A stretch of 64,000 bases of DNA from Rhodobacterales bacterium (GCA_021155205.1 JAJNPS010000015.1:1-64000); one strand, 5' to 3'; positions 8,675-17,950 are shown, numbered from the stretch's first letter. The notes: generated by a model not told the origin, from the sequence alone. Numbers and translations are program-made.

Positions 8675-9334
8675 CTAGATTTCCCCCTCGGCGATCGCCT
8701 GGCGCACCTGGGCCACCCCATCGGAGATGTCGCGCTGGATCGCCGCGGCAAGGCCGTCCGCATCGCCCACCCGCATCGCCGCCAGCGCCTCGGAATGCCG
8801 GTCGGGCAGCGTCGCAGATCCATAGCGGGCGCAGACCACGCGCAACGAGGGCCCGAACCGAAGCCACATCGACCGCGCCATGTCGACCAGAACGGCCGCA
8901 TCCGACGCCTCGTAAAGCGCAAAGTGAAAGGCGTGGTTCGCCTCCAGATAGGCCGGGATGTTGCCCGACCGGATCGCGCGATCTACCGCATTGTCAATGG
9001 CCTGCAGGCGGTCAATAAGGCCGGGTGTCAAGTTCCCCGCGGCCAGTTCCGCCAGGCGCGGCTCAATCGTGAGGCGCGCAAAGGCCACCTGGTCCAGCAA
9101 CGCCGATGTCAGTTGCGGCACGGCAACGCGACGGTTGCCCTGCGGCAGCAGCGCGCCTTCGGCCGTCAGCCGGCGGATCGCCTCGCGCACGGGGGTCATG
9201 CCGGCACCCAGATCGCCGATCAACCCCTGGATGGTCACCGGCGCGCCGGGGGCAAGGTGGCCAAAAAGGATCATGTCCCGCAGACGGGCATAGGTGACCT
9301 CGTGGCTCGGTATCTTGCGACTGTCGGCGTCCAT
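8675..9334 (-). CDS. GntR-family regulator, FadR/FCD subfamily
   Basis: 219 residues. An N-terminal winged helix (residues about 10-75; ARLRDMILFGHLAPG, then MTPVREAIRRLTAEGALL) is followed by an all-helical FCD ligand domain with metal-type histidines (NHAFHFALYEAS). The start at MDADSRK has AGGGGA 5 bases upstream; the frame extends to 9358 without a better site. It sits upstream of the aminotransferase and probably responds to a carboxylate or amine catabolite. A copy of the TGATCAAA motif lies about 58 bases before its start, consistent with autoregulation. Confidence 0.88.
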   Translation of the reverse strand: MDADSRKIPSHEVTYARLRDMILFGHLAPGAPVTIQGLIGDLGAGMTPVREAIRRLTAEGALLPQGNRRVAVPQLTSALLDQVAFARLTIEPRLAELAAGNLTPGLIDRLQAIDNAVDRAIRSGNIPAYLEANHAFHFALYEASDAAVLVDMARSMWLRFGPSLRVVCARYGSATLPDRHSEALAAMRVGDADGLAAAIQRDISDGVAQVRQAIAEGEI

Positions 9335-9391
9335 GCGTCCCCTCGGGTCAGGCCGCACAGTTATCCTTGGATGCCACCCGCAATCAAGATG

Positions 9392-9400
9392 TGATCAAAT
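9392..9400. promoter_or_regulatory. Third TGATCAAA operator copy, upstream of GntR gene
   Basis: TGATCAAAT in the short gap between the GH43 gene stop and the GntR start. It has the same core as the sites at 8561 and 8586 and fits autoregulation. Confidence 0.45.
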
Positions 9401-9408
9401 CAGGGGGG

Positions 9409-10980
9409 TCACACGCCGGGCACATAATCGAACCGTGTGACGTCCGCCGTCCAGCCCTGCCCCGTCATGTCATGGGCGACCATGCCGACAAAGGCGCCGG
9501 TAAATGACGCATGTTCCCCCCGGCCCCCTTCGTCCGAGATAAGCGAGGCATCCAGAACCGGACCGACCGCCCCGCCGTTCACAGAAAACCGCTGCGTCGT
9601 GCGGTTGACCGAAACGTCGATGCGCACCGGGCCATCGCCAACCGGGAAATGCCCGTGAAAGGTCAGCGCCTCGCCCGGCCAGTCGCCAAGGCATGACGCA
9701 AGCGTCACCACCCGCCGCCCGGCTTCGCGCGTGATCAGGGCGGCATGGAACTTGTGGCGGTTGTAGTAGGTGATGACGCCCGTCGCCTGCTGCCACGTCC
9801 TCGGATCAGCGTCAAAGACCGCGCCCGCAGCATAGGCCGGTTCCTCCTGTCGCCGCGCGACAAGCGATTGTTCGAACCACGACCCCAGGCTTTCGCGACC
9901 GATCAGGCGCAGGGCGCTGCCGGTCAGGGAGAACAGACGTTCGGGATGCGGCGTGCGGAGCCACTGGAATTCTGGTGGCAGGGCTGGCCCGTTAAAGTCA
10001 TGGGATACCGGGCCGGGAACGACGCGCATCGTGGGCAAATCGACAGTCGCAGGCGGCAGGTACCCGCCATCCTTCAGCCACAGCCAATCCTCGCGCCAGA
10101 CAACCTCGGCGAGGCCTGTCTCTCGACCTGTGGCACAGAACAGCCCGCGCGGCCCCTGCTGGGGACGTCCGCAAAGATAGGAATGCCAGTGCCGCCCGTC
10201 ATGCCCTTCGACATATTGCCCATGGCCCATGCGCTGGATCGGGTTTTCCGGGTTGAACCGGGCGGTGATGACATGCTTTGCCGGATGGGTCTCATAAGGT
10301 CCGGTGATTGTGCGCGACCGCGCTAGCGTCACGGCATGGTCGTAGCCGGTGCCGCCCTCGGCGGTCGTCAGGTAGTACCAGCCGTCCCGCCGGAACAGGT
10401 GCGGCGCCTCGGTCAGGCCAAGGCCGGTGCCCGCATAGATGTCGTGGACAGGGCCGGTCAGGCCACGCGTCGGATGCCATTCCTGCAACTCGATCCCGTC
10501 GAAACTGTCATGCGCCGGGTTCTGCCCCGTCCCCTTGCCCCGATGGTTCCAACGCATGTTGACGAACCATTTGCGACCGTCGGCGTCGTGGAACAGCGAT
10601 GGATCGAAGCCGGAGGAATTGATGTAAGTGGGGTCCGACCAGTCGCCATCGACCGTCTCGCAGGTGACGATGTAGTTGTGCGCATCCTTGAACGCGCCAT
10701 CGAGGCGTTTGACATCCGTATAGACCAGCCAGAACTTGCCGTCGGCATGGCTCAGGCACGGCGCCCAGACGCCGCAGCTGTCGGGGTTGCCGCGCATGTC
10801 AAGCTGGCTCGCCCGGCGCAAGGGTCGTGCCACCAGCGTCCAGTTCACCAGATCGCGGCTGTGGTGGATTTGCACGCCCGGATACCATTCGAACGTCGAG
10901 GTCGCGATGTAGTAATCCAGCCCGACCCGGCAAAAGCTGGGATCGGCGTTGAAACCGCGCAAGACGGGATTTTCCAGCAT
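9409..10980 (-). CDS. GH43-family beta-xylosidase-like glycosidase
   Basis: 523 residues. An N-terminal five-bladed propeller carries the family residues: Asp base in GFNADPSF near residue 9, a second Asp in GFDPSLFHDADG, and the Glu acid in GLTEAPHLF. A C-terminal beta-sandwich (from about residue 320; FNGPALPPEFQWLRTP) is typical of xylan 1,4-beta-xylosidase members. There is no signal peptide, so it would act in the cytoplasm on imported oligosaccharides. The start at MLENPVLRGFNADPS has GGAG 7 bases upstream. It is the last gene of the long minus-strand sugar operon, separated from the dehydrogenase by a hairpin. Confidence 0.88.
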   Translation of the reverse strand: MLENPVLRGFNADPSFCRVGLDYYIATSTFEWYPGVQIHHSRDLVNWTLVARPLRRASQLDMRGNPDSCGVWAPCLSHADGKFWLVYTDVKRLDGAFKDAHNYIVTCETVDGDWSDPTYINSSGFDPSLFHDADGRKWFVNMRWNHRGKGTGQNPAHDSFDGIELQEWHPTRGLTGPVHDIYAGTGLGLTEAPHLFRRDGWYYLTTAEGGTGYDHAVTLARSRTITGPYETHPAKHVITARFNPENPIQRMGHGQYVEGHDGRHWHSYLCGRPQQGPRGLFCATGRETGLAEVVWREDWLWLKDGGYLPPATVDLPTMRVVPGPVSHDFNGPALPPEFQWLRTPHPERLFSLTGSALRLIGRESLGSWFEQSLVARRQEEPAYAAGAVFDADPRTWQQATGVITYYNRHKFHAALITREAGRRVVTLASCLGDWPGEALTFHGHFPVGDGPVRIDVSVNRTTQRFSVNGGAVGPVLDASLISDEGGRGEHASFTGAFVGMVAHDMTGQGWTADVTRFDYVPGV

Positions 10981-11000
10981 TCGATGCTCCAGACGAAGGC

Positions 11001-11030
11001 GGGCGGGCCTCTCCCCCAAAAGGCCCGCCC
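11001..11030 (-). terminator. Intercistronic hairpin before the GH43 gene
   Basis: A perfect 10-base stem (GGGCGGGCCT / AGGCCCGCCC) with a 10-base loop lies between the dehydrogenase stop and the GH43 start. There is no U-tract, so it is more likely an attenuator or mRNA-stability element than a full terminator. Confidence 0.5.
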
Positions 11031-11061
11031 ACGCGACCGATCCGACCGGGAGGGCCGCAGA

Positions 11062-12195
11062 TCAGGCCATCAGCGCCGCAGCCTCGACCGGCCCAAGGGC
11101 AGCCGGACGGGTGCAGGTGGTGGTCATGGTGACGAACCGGCCGGTCTCGCCGGAGTTGAGGCAGGCCGTCATCACCTCGACCCCGTGCAGCGCCCGGTCG
11201 AGCGAACAGCGCGCGTCACGCCCCCCCTGCAAGGCCGCCACCATGTCGGCCAGGCCCGCGGTGCGATAGTTTGCATGGGGCCCGGCATCCGGGTGGTCGG
11301 AGTTGAACACACCCAGCGGATGATCCCAGGGCGCCACGACCGCGAACACCCCATCCTTGCCCGCCACCTCGATGGTGCCGGAAAAGATGTTGGGATCGGG
11401 CACGATGATAGACCCTTCGGTGCCGTACAGTTCCATGTTGTTGCGTTTGTGGGCATAGACATCCCAGCTTGTCGACAGGTTGACCGTCGCACCTGATGCA
11501 AACTCCAATAACGCGTGGATGTTGGTGGGCGTCTTGACCGGCACCGTCTCGCCGTTGCGCGGTCCGTTGGAGATGGTACGGGTCTTTTGCGCCGACGAGG
11601 TCAGCGCAGCCACCCGTTTCACCGGCCCGATCAGGTTGATCAGGTTGGCGATGTAATAGGGCCCAAGGTCCAGCATCGGCCCGGCGCCCGGCAGGAAAAA
11701 GAAATCCGGGTTCGGATGCCAGTGTTCCATCCCGTGGTTCAGCACCGCCGCCGATCCTGCGGTGATCGTCCCGATGCGCCCCTCGTCGATGATGGCGCGG
11801 GCCTGCTGGTGCGCGCCGCCGAGGATGGTGTCAGGGGCGCAGCCGACCGACAGCCCTTTGGCCTTTGCCAGTTTGCGCAGGGTCTCGCCCTCGTCCAGCG
11901 TCAGGACCAGCGGCTTTTCCGAATACGCATGCTTGCCTGCCTCCAGGATACGCTTTGTCACGCCGTAATGCGCATCCGGGACGGTCAGGTTGATCACCAC
12001 GTCCACATCCGGGTTTGCCAGCAGGTCATCGACCGACTGCGCCTTGACGTTGAACTCTGCCGCGCGGGCTTTCGCCGTCTCCATGTTCACGTCCGCGACT
12101 GCCCGCACCTGCAACCCCTTGAAGGACGGGGCCAGCCGCAGATAGGCCGACGAGATATTGCCGCATCCGATGATGCCGATGCCAAGATTGCTCAT
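11062..12195 (-). CDS. Gfo/Idh/MocA-family NAD(P)-dependent dehydrogenase
   Basis: 377 residues. A Rossmann dinucleotide site opens the protein (GIGIIGCGNISSAYLRLAP). The family EKPL motif (HAYSEKPLVLTLDEGE) supplies the catalytic Lys near residue 95, and a C-terminal alpha/beta substrate domain follows. It would oxidise or reduce a sugar or inositol-type substrate. The start at MSNLG is 7 bases after the isomerase stop with GAGG upstream. Its place in the sugar-transport operon suggests conversion of the imported sugar; the substrate is unknown. Confidence 0.87.
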   Translation of the reverse strand: MSNLGIGIIGCGNISSAYLRLAPSFKGLQVRAVADVNMETAKARAAEFNVKAQSVDDLLANPDVDVVINLTVPDAHYGVTKRILEAGKHAYSEKPLVLTLDEGETLRKLAKAKGLSVGCAPDTILGGAHQQARAIIDEGRIGTITAGSAAVLNHGMEHWHPNPDFFFLPGAGPMLDLGPYYIANLINLIGPVKRVAALTSSAQKTRTISNGPRNGETVPVKTPTNIHALLEFASGATVNLSTSWDVYAHKRNNMELYGTEGSIIVPDPNIFSGTIEVAGKDGVFAVVAPWDHPLGVFNSDHPDAGPHANYRTAGLADMVAALQGGRDARCSLDRALHGVEVMTACLNSGETGRFVTMTTTCTRPAALGPVEAAALMA

Positions 12196-12202
12196 GATTG
12201 CC

Positions 12203-12952
12203 TCAGTAGGTTTTGGCCGAGGCCAGCGACCGCGTGGCAAAGCGGTGGTGGTCGGCGGGGTTGTCGTGTTCCATGACGAAATGCTTGCAGCCCGCGGCAC
12301 GCAGGGCGGCCATCAGGCCTTTCCAGTCCACGGTGCCGTGACCGACATCGCACCAGCCGTCCTCGTCCTTGTTCTGGCCTGCGGGGGCGATGTCCTTGAC
12401 ATGCGCGGAGGTGATGCGCGCGCCATGTTTCCTGATCCATTTCAGCGGATCGGCCCCGCCGCGAATGACCCAGGCCACATCCATTTCCCATTCCAGACCC
12501 GGGCCGCCTTCGAACATCGCATCCTGCGGGATGGTGCCGTCGGGCAGCGCCACAAATTCGAAATCGTGGTTGTGCCAGCCGAACCCGAAACCGGCATCGC
12601 GGTAAGGCTGGCCGATCCGGTCCAGCCGCGCACCAAAGGCGCGCCATCCGGCAGCATCCCCGGGATGTTCGTCATGGGGAAGATGGGGGCAATAGATCCG
12701 CTCCATCCCCAATGTCGTGGCCACGGTCAGCGCGTGCGACACTTCATGCTCCAGCATGTGAAGTCCGAAATGGCCCGTGGGCATCTTCAGGTGGTTGGCC
12801 TTGAGCATCGCCGCCAGACCGGCCGCGTCGTCATACAACCCGCCAAACCCCTCGACCGAGGTGTAGCCGGCCTTGGCCAGCATCGCCAGCGTATCGGCAA
12901 GAGGCGGAAAGTTGCGCGAGGAATAAAGCTGATAGCCGAACATGGGTTTCAT
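12203..12952 (-). CDS. Sugar phosphate isomerase/epimerase-like TIM-barrel protein
   Basis: 249 residues (246 if translation starts at the second Met, 12943). It has the xylose-isomerase-like TIM barrel pattern with metal-site residues: HNHDFEF near residue 125, EMDVAWV near residue 155, and ITSAHVKD near residue 185. The first ATG overlaps the preceding stop as ATGA (12949-12952). The second ATG has GAAAGG at better spacing, so either start is possible. It sits between the GH2-like gene and the dehydrogenase, a common pairing in sugar catabolic operons. Confidence 0.84.
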   Translation of the reverse strand: MKPMFGYQLYSSRNFPPLADTLAMLAKAGYTSVEGFGGLYDDAAGLAAMLKANHLKMPTGHFGLHMLEHEVSHALTVATTLGMERIYCPHLPHDEHPGDAAGWRAFGARLDRIGQPYRDAGFGFGWHNHDFEFVALPDGTIPQDAMFEGGPGLEWEMDVAWVIRGGADPLKWIRKHGARITSAHVKDIAPAGQNKDEDGWCDVGHGTVDWKGLMAALRAAGCKHFVMEHDNPADHHRFATRSLASAKTY

Positions 12953-13704
12953 CCTTTCGGGCCGGGAGGGGGCCCATACGTTGCGGAATAAAGATCGCGC
13001 AAGGTCAGGCGCGGGGCCGGACCTTGCGTTTGGGGGGTAAAGATCACAATGGCAGCATAGCCCGGATAAAGGGCAAAGGCATTCTTGTCGAACCGCCCCG
13101 GCTGATCCGCCTCGATCGCCACAAAGAACGCCGGACGGTCGGTGTCGATGATGATCTGCCAGCCGTCCCTCGCCGGTTCGATGCTGTGGGTCAGGGTTGC
13201 GGCGGGCAGGTCATAGGCCTTCCACGGTTTCGGGGCAAAGATGTCCGCCCGATGCGGCTGATCGGGCCGCCGCCAGGTGAATGACAGGATTTCGTCGGGG
13301 CGAAGGGTATCGGTCGAAAGGTGCGCCGCATCGACGGCGCGGTCGTCGGCATTGGCCCGCAGCCGGACCTCGGCCCGGCCAGGCGCGTGCCTCTGGACGA
13401 TGATCACCGGCACGCGCCAGCGCCGATGGGCATTTGCGGCGCTGAGAACGATCTCGCCGTTCAGGCGAAGCTCGGCGACCGTATCCAGACCCTCGACTAC
13501 CAGGTCGGCGGCACCGCCGTCATGGGTGAAATCCCGTGCCGCCACCCAGTCCCGCTCACACATCCAACGGCAGTCATATTCGTTGCGCCCCCAACAGTGG
13601 TCCGGGATCACGCCCGCCTTGTGCAGCGCGGTCGTGGCGTCGCCGGGCACCGCGAGCGCAACGCTATGCGCACCGCTTTCGTCGACACCCGCCAGGTCGA
13701 GCAT
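12949..13704 (-). CDS. GH2 beta-mannosidase-like protein lacking the catalytic domain
   Basis: 251 residues. Residues 1-110 match the sugar-binding N-terminal domain of bacterial GH2 beta-mannosidases (VPGDATTALHKAGVIPD, WGRNEYDCRW, LVVEGLDTVAELRLNGE). Residues about 140-251 match their C-terminal Ig-like domain (FAPKPWKAYDLPAATLT, EADQPGRFDKNAFALYPG). The roughly 500-residue TIM barrel with both catalytic glutamates, expected between them, is missing; the join is near residues 115-125 and the frame is intact. It is either the product of an in-frame deletion or a carbohydrate-binding protein. It overlaps the next gene by 4 bases and starts 3 bases after the ATPase stop, so it remains in the operon. 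Confidence 0.72.
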   Translation of the reverse strand: MLDLAGVDESGAHSVALAVPGDATTALHKAGVIPDHCWGRNEYDCRWMCERDWVAARDFTHDGGAADLVVEGLDTVAELRLNGEIVLSAANAHRRWRVPVIIVQRHAPGRAEVRLRANADDRAVDAAHLSTDTLRPDEILSFTWRRPDQPHRADIFAPKPWKAYDLPAATLTHSIEPARDGWQIIIDTDRPAFFVAIEADQPGRFDKNAFALYPGYAAIVIFTPQTQGPAPRLTLRDLYSATYGPPPGPKG

Positions 13705-13707
13705 CCT

Positions 13708-14784
13708 TCAGATCCTCTGTTCCGTCTTTGCGTCAAACAGCGAGGCCTTGGGCATGTCCAGTTGCAGATGCACCGCCGTCCCTGCGGGCAGGCGCCCCTC
13801 GACCGGAATGCGCACGCACATCTGCCGCCCCTCGGCCTCCAGCCACAACAGGCTGTCCGCGCCCAGGTTTTCGTCGATCTCGACCACCGCCGGAACGGTC
13901 TTGCCCGGCACCGCCTCGGTCCTGATGGTGATATGCTCCGGGCGCACGCCCAGGATCGCCGCGTCCCGTTCCAGCACCGCGCCGCCATCATAGCCCGCAA
14001 GGTCGATCCGCGTGCCGCCCAACTGGAAGGCACGGCCCCCCTCGATCGTGTTGCCCGGCAGGAAATTCATCGCCGGACTGCCGATGAACCCCGCTACGAA
14101 CAGGTTCGACGGGCGGTTGTAGATCGTCTGCGGATCGGCAAGCTGCTGGATCACGCCGCCCTTCATCACCGCGATCCGGTCGGCCAGGGTCAGCGCCTCG
14201 ATCTGGTCATGCGTCACATAGACCATGGTGTTCTTCAGCCGCTCGTGCAGGCGCTTGATCTCGACCCGCAACTCGCTGCGGAGTTTCGCATCCAGGTTCG
14301 ACAGGGGTTCGTCGAACAGGAACACATCGACATCCCTGACCAGCGCCCGCCCGATCGCGACCCGCTGGCGCTGCCCGCCCGACAAGGCACCGGGCTTGCG
14401 GTCCAGTAGCGGCCCGATCTGCAGGATTTCCGCCGCCCGCGCGACCCGCCTTTCAATCTCGGCGGCAGACATCTTGGCGATTTTCAGGCCGAAGGACAGA
14501 TTTCCGCGCACCGTCATCTGCGGATAAAGCGCGTAGGACTGGAACACCATGCCGATGCCCCGCTCGCTCGGCTCGGCCCAGGTGACGTTCTTGCCCTTGA
14601 TCCAGATCTCGCCTTCGGAAATGTCCAACAGCCCGGCAAGGCAGTTCAGCAGGGTCGATTTCCCGCAACCGGACGGGCCGAGAAGCACGATGAACTCCCC
14701 TTCCGACACATCGAGATTCATCTTTTGCAGCACAGCCGCCGCGCCGAAGTTCAGGGTCAGGTCCTTGACGGAGACAGAATGCAT
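13708..14784 (-). CDS. CUT1 sugar ABC transporter ATP-binding protein (UgpC/MalK type)
   Basis: 358 residues. Walker A GPSGCGKST near residue 38, signature LSGGQRQRVAIGRAL near residue 133, Walker B VFLFDEPLSNLDAKLR, H-loop VTHDQIEA. A C-terminal OB/TOBE domain (about 235-358) is typical of MalK/UgpC. It energises the importer formed by the two permeases upstream. The start at MHSVSVKDL lies 4 bases beyond the permease stop, with AAGGG upstream. Confidence 0.93.
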   Translation of the reverse strand: MHSVSVKDLTLNFGAAAVLQKMNLDVSEGEFIVLLGPSGCGKSTLLNCLAGLLDISEGEIWIKGKNVTWAEPSERGIGMVFQSYALYPQMTVRGNLSFGLKIAKMSAAEIERRVARAAEILQIGPLLDRKPGALSGGQRQRVAIGRALVRDVDVFLFDEPLSNLDAKLRSELRVEIKRLHERLKNTMVYVTHDQIEALTLADRIAVMKGGVIQQLADPQTIYNRPSNLFVAGFIGSPAMNFLPGNTIEGGRAFQLGGTRIDLAGYDGGAVLERDAAILGVRPEHITIRTEAVPGKTVPAVVEIDENLGADSLLWLEAEGRQMCVRIPVEGRLPAGTAVHLQLDMPKASLFDAKTEQRI

Positions 14785-14788
14785 GTGA

Positions 14789-15691
14789 TCAGCCCTTGAC
14801 CGCGCCGGCGGCAATGCCGCGGACGAAGTACTTGCCAGAGAGGAAATAGATGGTCAGGGGCACAAGGCCGGTCAGGATGGTCGCCGCCATCTCGACATTG
14901 TATTCCTTGACCCCCTGAAGCGAGTTGACGATGTTGTTCAACTGCACGGTCATCGGATAGTTGGTGGGACCGGCATAGATCACGCCAAAGAGAAAATCGT
15001 TCCAGATGCCCGTCACCTGCAGGATCACCGCAACGGTGAAGATCGGCAGCGACATGGGCGCCAGAACCCGGAAGAAGATCCGCCAATAGCCTGCCCCATC
15101 GACCCGCGCCGCCTTGAACAGTTCCTCGGGCAAGGACGCAAAGTAATTTCGAAACAGCAGAGTCAGGATCGGCAAGCCAAACACCGTATGCACAAAGATC
15201 ACCGCGTAAAGCGTGGAATAAATGCCCATTTCCCGCGTGATGATGACCAGGGGATAAAGAAAGACCTGATAGGGAATGAACGATCCCACCAAAAGGATGG
15301 TGAAACACCATTCGGCCAGCTTGAATGGCCACATCGCCAGCGAATACCCCGAGATGGAGGCGACCGCGATCGACACGACGACCGACGGAATGGTGATGAA
15401 CACCGAATTCCAGAAGCCCGGCGCAAGACCCGTGCAGTTCAGCCCGGTACAGGCCGCCGACCAGGCCTTGATCCAGGCGTCGAAGGACGGCTGCATCGTG
15501 GGGACAAAGATGTTGCCCTCGCGGATCTGGTCCAGATCCTTCAGCGAGGTGATGATCATCACGTAAAGCGGGATCAGATAATAGATCGAGGTGACGATCA
15601 GCAGGGTGTAGATCAGCACCCGGCCGGGCGCAAAGAACGGCTTTGGCCTTGCCCCCGAAGGATTGACCGCTGTTGCAGATGACATGGCCAT
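14789..15691 (-). CDS. CUT1 sugar ABC transporter permease (MalG type)
   Basis: 300 residues with six predicted membrane segments. The EAA loop that contacts the ATPase is LPEELFKAARVDGAGYWRIF near residue 205. The last residues (KYFVRGIAAGAVKG) are the usual end of MalG-type permeases. It pairs with the MalF-type permease immediately upstream. Confidence 0.92.
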   Translation of the reverse strand: MAMSSATAVNPSGARPKPFFAPGRVLIYTLLIVTSIYYLIPLYVMIITSLKDLDQIREGNIFVPTMQPSFDAWIKAWSAACTGLNCTGLAPGFWNSVFITIPSVVVSIAVASISGYSLAMWPFKLAEWCFTILLVGSFIPYQVFLYPLVIITREMGIYSTLYAVIFVHTVFGLPILTLLFRNYFASLPEELFKAARVDGAGYWRIFFRVLAPMSLPIFTVAVILQVTGIWNDFLFGVIYAGPTNYPMTVQLNNIVNSLQGVKEYNVEMAATILTGLVPLTIYFLSGKYFVRGIAAGAVKG

Positions 15692-15698
15692 GATGCGC

Positions 15699-16604
15699 TT
15701 ATCCCCTGCTTTTTTTGCCGAATTCGACGATGATCCAGGGGATCAGGATGATGGCGGTGGCCAGCAGCAACACCGACGACGCCGCCGTGCCTTGCGCCAA
15801 CGCACCCACGAACAGCTTTTCGTAGATGTACATCGATGGCACCTGCGACGAGTTGCCCGGCCCCCCCTGGGTCAGGGCCAGCACAAGGTCGTAAACACGC
15901 ACCGACCCGGAGGCGACGATGACAAAGATGGTGATCATCACCGGACGCATCATCGGCACCACGATCTGCAGATAGGTCCGCCATTTCGGAATACCGTCCA
16001 CCCGTGCCGCGCGCCAGATTTCGTCGTCGATGCTGCGCAGGCCCGCCAGCATCAGCGCCATCACAAGGCCGGTGCCCTGCCACAGCCCGGCAATCACCAC
16101 CGTGTAGATCGACATGTCGCGGTTGGTCAGCCAGTCGAAGGAAAAACTGGCCCAGCCGAGGTCACGCACGGTCTTTTCCAAGCCAAAGGCCGGGTTCAGT
16201 ATCCAGGCCCAGACCTTGCCGGTCACGATGAAGGACAGCGCAAAGGGATAAAGATAGATCGTGCGGAACACGCCCTCGGCGCGGATCTTCTGATCCATCA
16301 GCACCGCCAGCAGGAACCCGATGACAAAGGAAAACCCTGAAAACAGGATGCCGTAGATTGCCAGGTTCTTGACCGAAGTGATCCAGCGCGGCGTGTTCCA
16401 AAGCCGTTCATACTGCGCAAAGCCCGCCCATGCGTCATAGAATTCGCGCGGAGTAAAGATCGGCAGCGTCTTGATGTTGGTAAAGGACGAGGCGACCGTC
16501 CAGAAGGTGCTTCCGACAAACACCACCAGCACGATGAAGATCATCGGCGACGCCGCAATCTTGGACGTCAGGTTGCGCAAAAGGGGGTTTGGCCGCTTCA
16601 TCAT
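15699..16604 (-). CDS. CUT1 sugar ABC transporter permease (MalF type)
   Basis: 301 residues, six membrane segments, EAA loop IDDEIWRAARVDGIPKWRTY near residue 200, then the GGPGNSSQVPSMYIYEKLF segment typical of MalF-type CUT1 permeases. AAGGAG precedes the ATG. It follows the binding-protein gene after a strong hairpin. Confidence 0.92.
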   Translation of the reverse strand: MMKRPNPLLRNLTSKIAASPMIFIVLVVFVGSTFWTVASSFTNIKTLPIFTPREFYDAWAGFAQYERLWNTPRWITSVKNLAIYGILFSGFSFVIGFLLAVLMDQKIRAEGVFRTIYLYPFALSFIVTGKVWAWILNPAFGLEKTVRDLGWASFSFDWLTNRDMSIYTVVIAGLWQGTGLVMALMLAGLRSIDDEIWRAARVDGIPKWRTYLQIVVPMMRPVMITIFVIVASGSVRVYDLVLALTQGGPGNSSQVPSMYIYEKLFVGALAQGTAASSVLLLATAIILIPWIIVEFGKKSRG

Positions 16605-16639
16605 GTCAAGCTCCTTGGTTCGCCCATACCGGCAAGACG

Positions 16640-16663
16640 CGGCCCGGCATTTCTGCCGGGCCG
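16640..16663 (-). terminator. Hairpin between binding-protein and permease genes
   Basis: A perfect 10-base stem (CGGCCCGGCA / TGCCGGGCCG) with a 4-base loop. It lies just after the solute-binding-protein stop and has no U-tract. This position is well known for hairpins that protect the binding-protein mRNA and lower downstream expression, as at malE-malF. Confidence 0.65.
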
Positions 16664-16690
16664 GTTGTCAGTCTTGAACGGATCCGCGGA

Positions 16691-17935
16691 TCACTTGGGT
16701 GCAGCTTCGATGATCGCGGCGAACTGCTCTTGTGCCTGCTCCGGCGTGATCGAGAGGTCCGAGAAGAACTCTTTCATCACGTCGTTGATCTGGTTGAGCG
16801 AGTCGCGATCCAGCATCTGCGAGTTGTTGGGGAACACCTTGGTCCCCTTGTCGAGGATCTCGAGGCCCTTCTTCATGCAGTCATTGGCCGCCGAAAGATC
16901 GACATCGGCGCGCATCGGCAGCGACCCTTTCTTCAGGTTGAAGGCGACCTGTACTTCCTTTGTCACCATCGTCGACGCGAGTGTCATCTGCGCCTTGGTC
17001 ACTTCGGGATCTTCGCTTTTCGGGAAGTAGAACACGTCCCCGCCGGTGCCGAGAACAGGTTCGACGCCCAGACCCGGCAGGCAATCAAAGTCCTTGCCCG
17101 CAACCATCCCGGCCACGGCAAACTCGCCGCCGGCCCAGTCGCCCATCACGTTCGCCCCGGCCTTGCCCTGGATCACCAGCGCCACGGCGTCGTTCCACTG
17201 CGGAACCACGGTCTTGGGGTCGATGATCTGGCGCGCCTCGTCGATGGCCTTGAAGACAGCCGCGAATTCCGGCCCGCGCGCCATCTCCATGTTTCGGTCC
17301 TGGTAGACGGCGACATAGTTGTCGACGCCTGCAATCGCCACGATCAGGTCTTCGGTCAAAAGTCCGATCGGCCAGCCCTCGGCGAGCGACAGCGGGATGA
17401 TCCCCTTTGCCTTCAGCGCGGGGGCTGCGGCGACCATCTCGGCCCAGTTCTGCGGCGGTGCGATGCCGGCATCTTCATAGACCTTGCGGTTGGTCCACAT
17501 CCACTGTCCCGAATGCAGGTTTACCGGTACGCAATAGACCTTGCCGTCCTTGGTGCAGCTGTCCAACTGCGATTTCGGACGCAGGATGTTGGCCCAGTCT
17601 TCCTTGGTCGCCAGTTCCGTCAGGTCCTGCATCAGGCCAGCGGCGATCAGGTCATCGGCATCCTTGCCGGGGTTCAACTGGGTCGCGCCCATCGGGTTGC
17701 CGCCCAGGATCCGGCTGATGATGATCGGACGCGCGACGTCCCCCGAACCGGCGATCGCGCCATCCACCCACTTGTTGCCGGTGGCGTCGAACGCCTTGGC
17801 AAACTCCGCGACAGCCGCCGCCTCGCCACCGGATGTCCACCAGTGGGTGACTTCCAGCTCCACCCCCTGCGCCAAGGCGGTCATCGGCAAGGCAACGGAC
17901 GCGCAAAGCACCGCTGCAAGTTTCATCATTTTCAT
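16691..17935 (-). CDS. CUT1 ABC sugar-binding periplasmic protein
   Basis: 414 residues. A Sec signal peptide (MKMMKLAAVLCASVALPMTA, cleavage after ALA) leads a family 1 solute-binding protein (LEVTHWWTSGGEAAAVAEFA). Four cysteines are present. It would capture an oligosaccharide and hand it to the permeases encoded downstream. GGGAGGA lies 5 bases before the ATG. It is the first gene of the operon, preceded by a promoter overlapped by tandem LacI-like sites. Confidence 0.92.
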   Translation of the reverse strand: MKMMKLAAVLCASVALPMTALAQGVELEVTHWWTSGGEAAAVAEFAKAFDATGNKWVDGAIAGSGDVARPIIISRILGGNPMGATQLNPGKDADDLIAAGLMQDLTELATKEDWANILRPKSQLDSCTKDGKVYCVPVNLHSGQWMWTNRKVYEDAGIAPPQNWAEMVAAAPALKAKGIIPLSLAEGWPIGLLTEDLIVAIAGVDNYVAVYQDRNMEMARGPEFAAVFKAIDEARQIIDPKTVVPQWNDAVALVIQGKAGANVMGDWAGGEFAVAGMVAGKDFDCLPGLGVEPVLGTGGDVFYFPKSEDPEVTKAQMTLASTMVTKEVQVAFNLKKGSLPMRADVDLSAANDCMKKGLEILDKGTKVFPNNSQMLDRDSLNQINDVMKEFFSDLSITPEQAQEQFAAIIEAAPK

Positions 17936-17950
17936 TCAGTCCTCCCGGTT

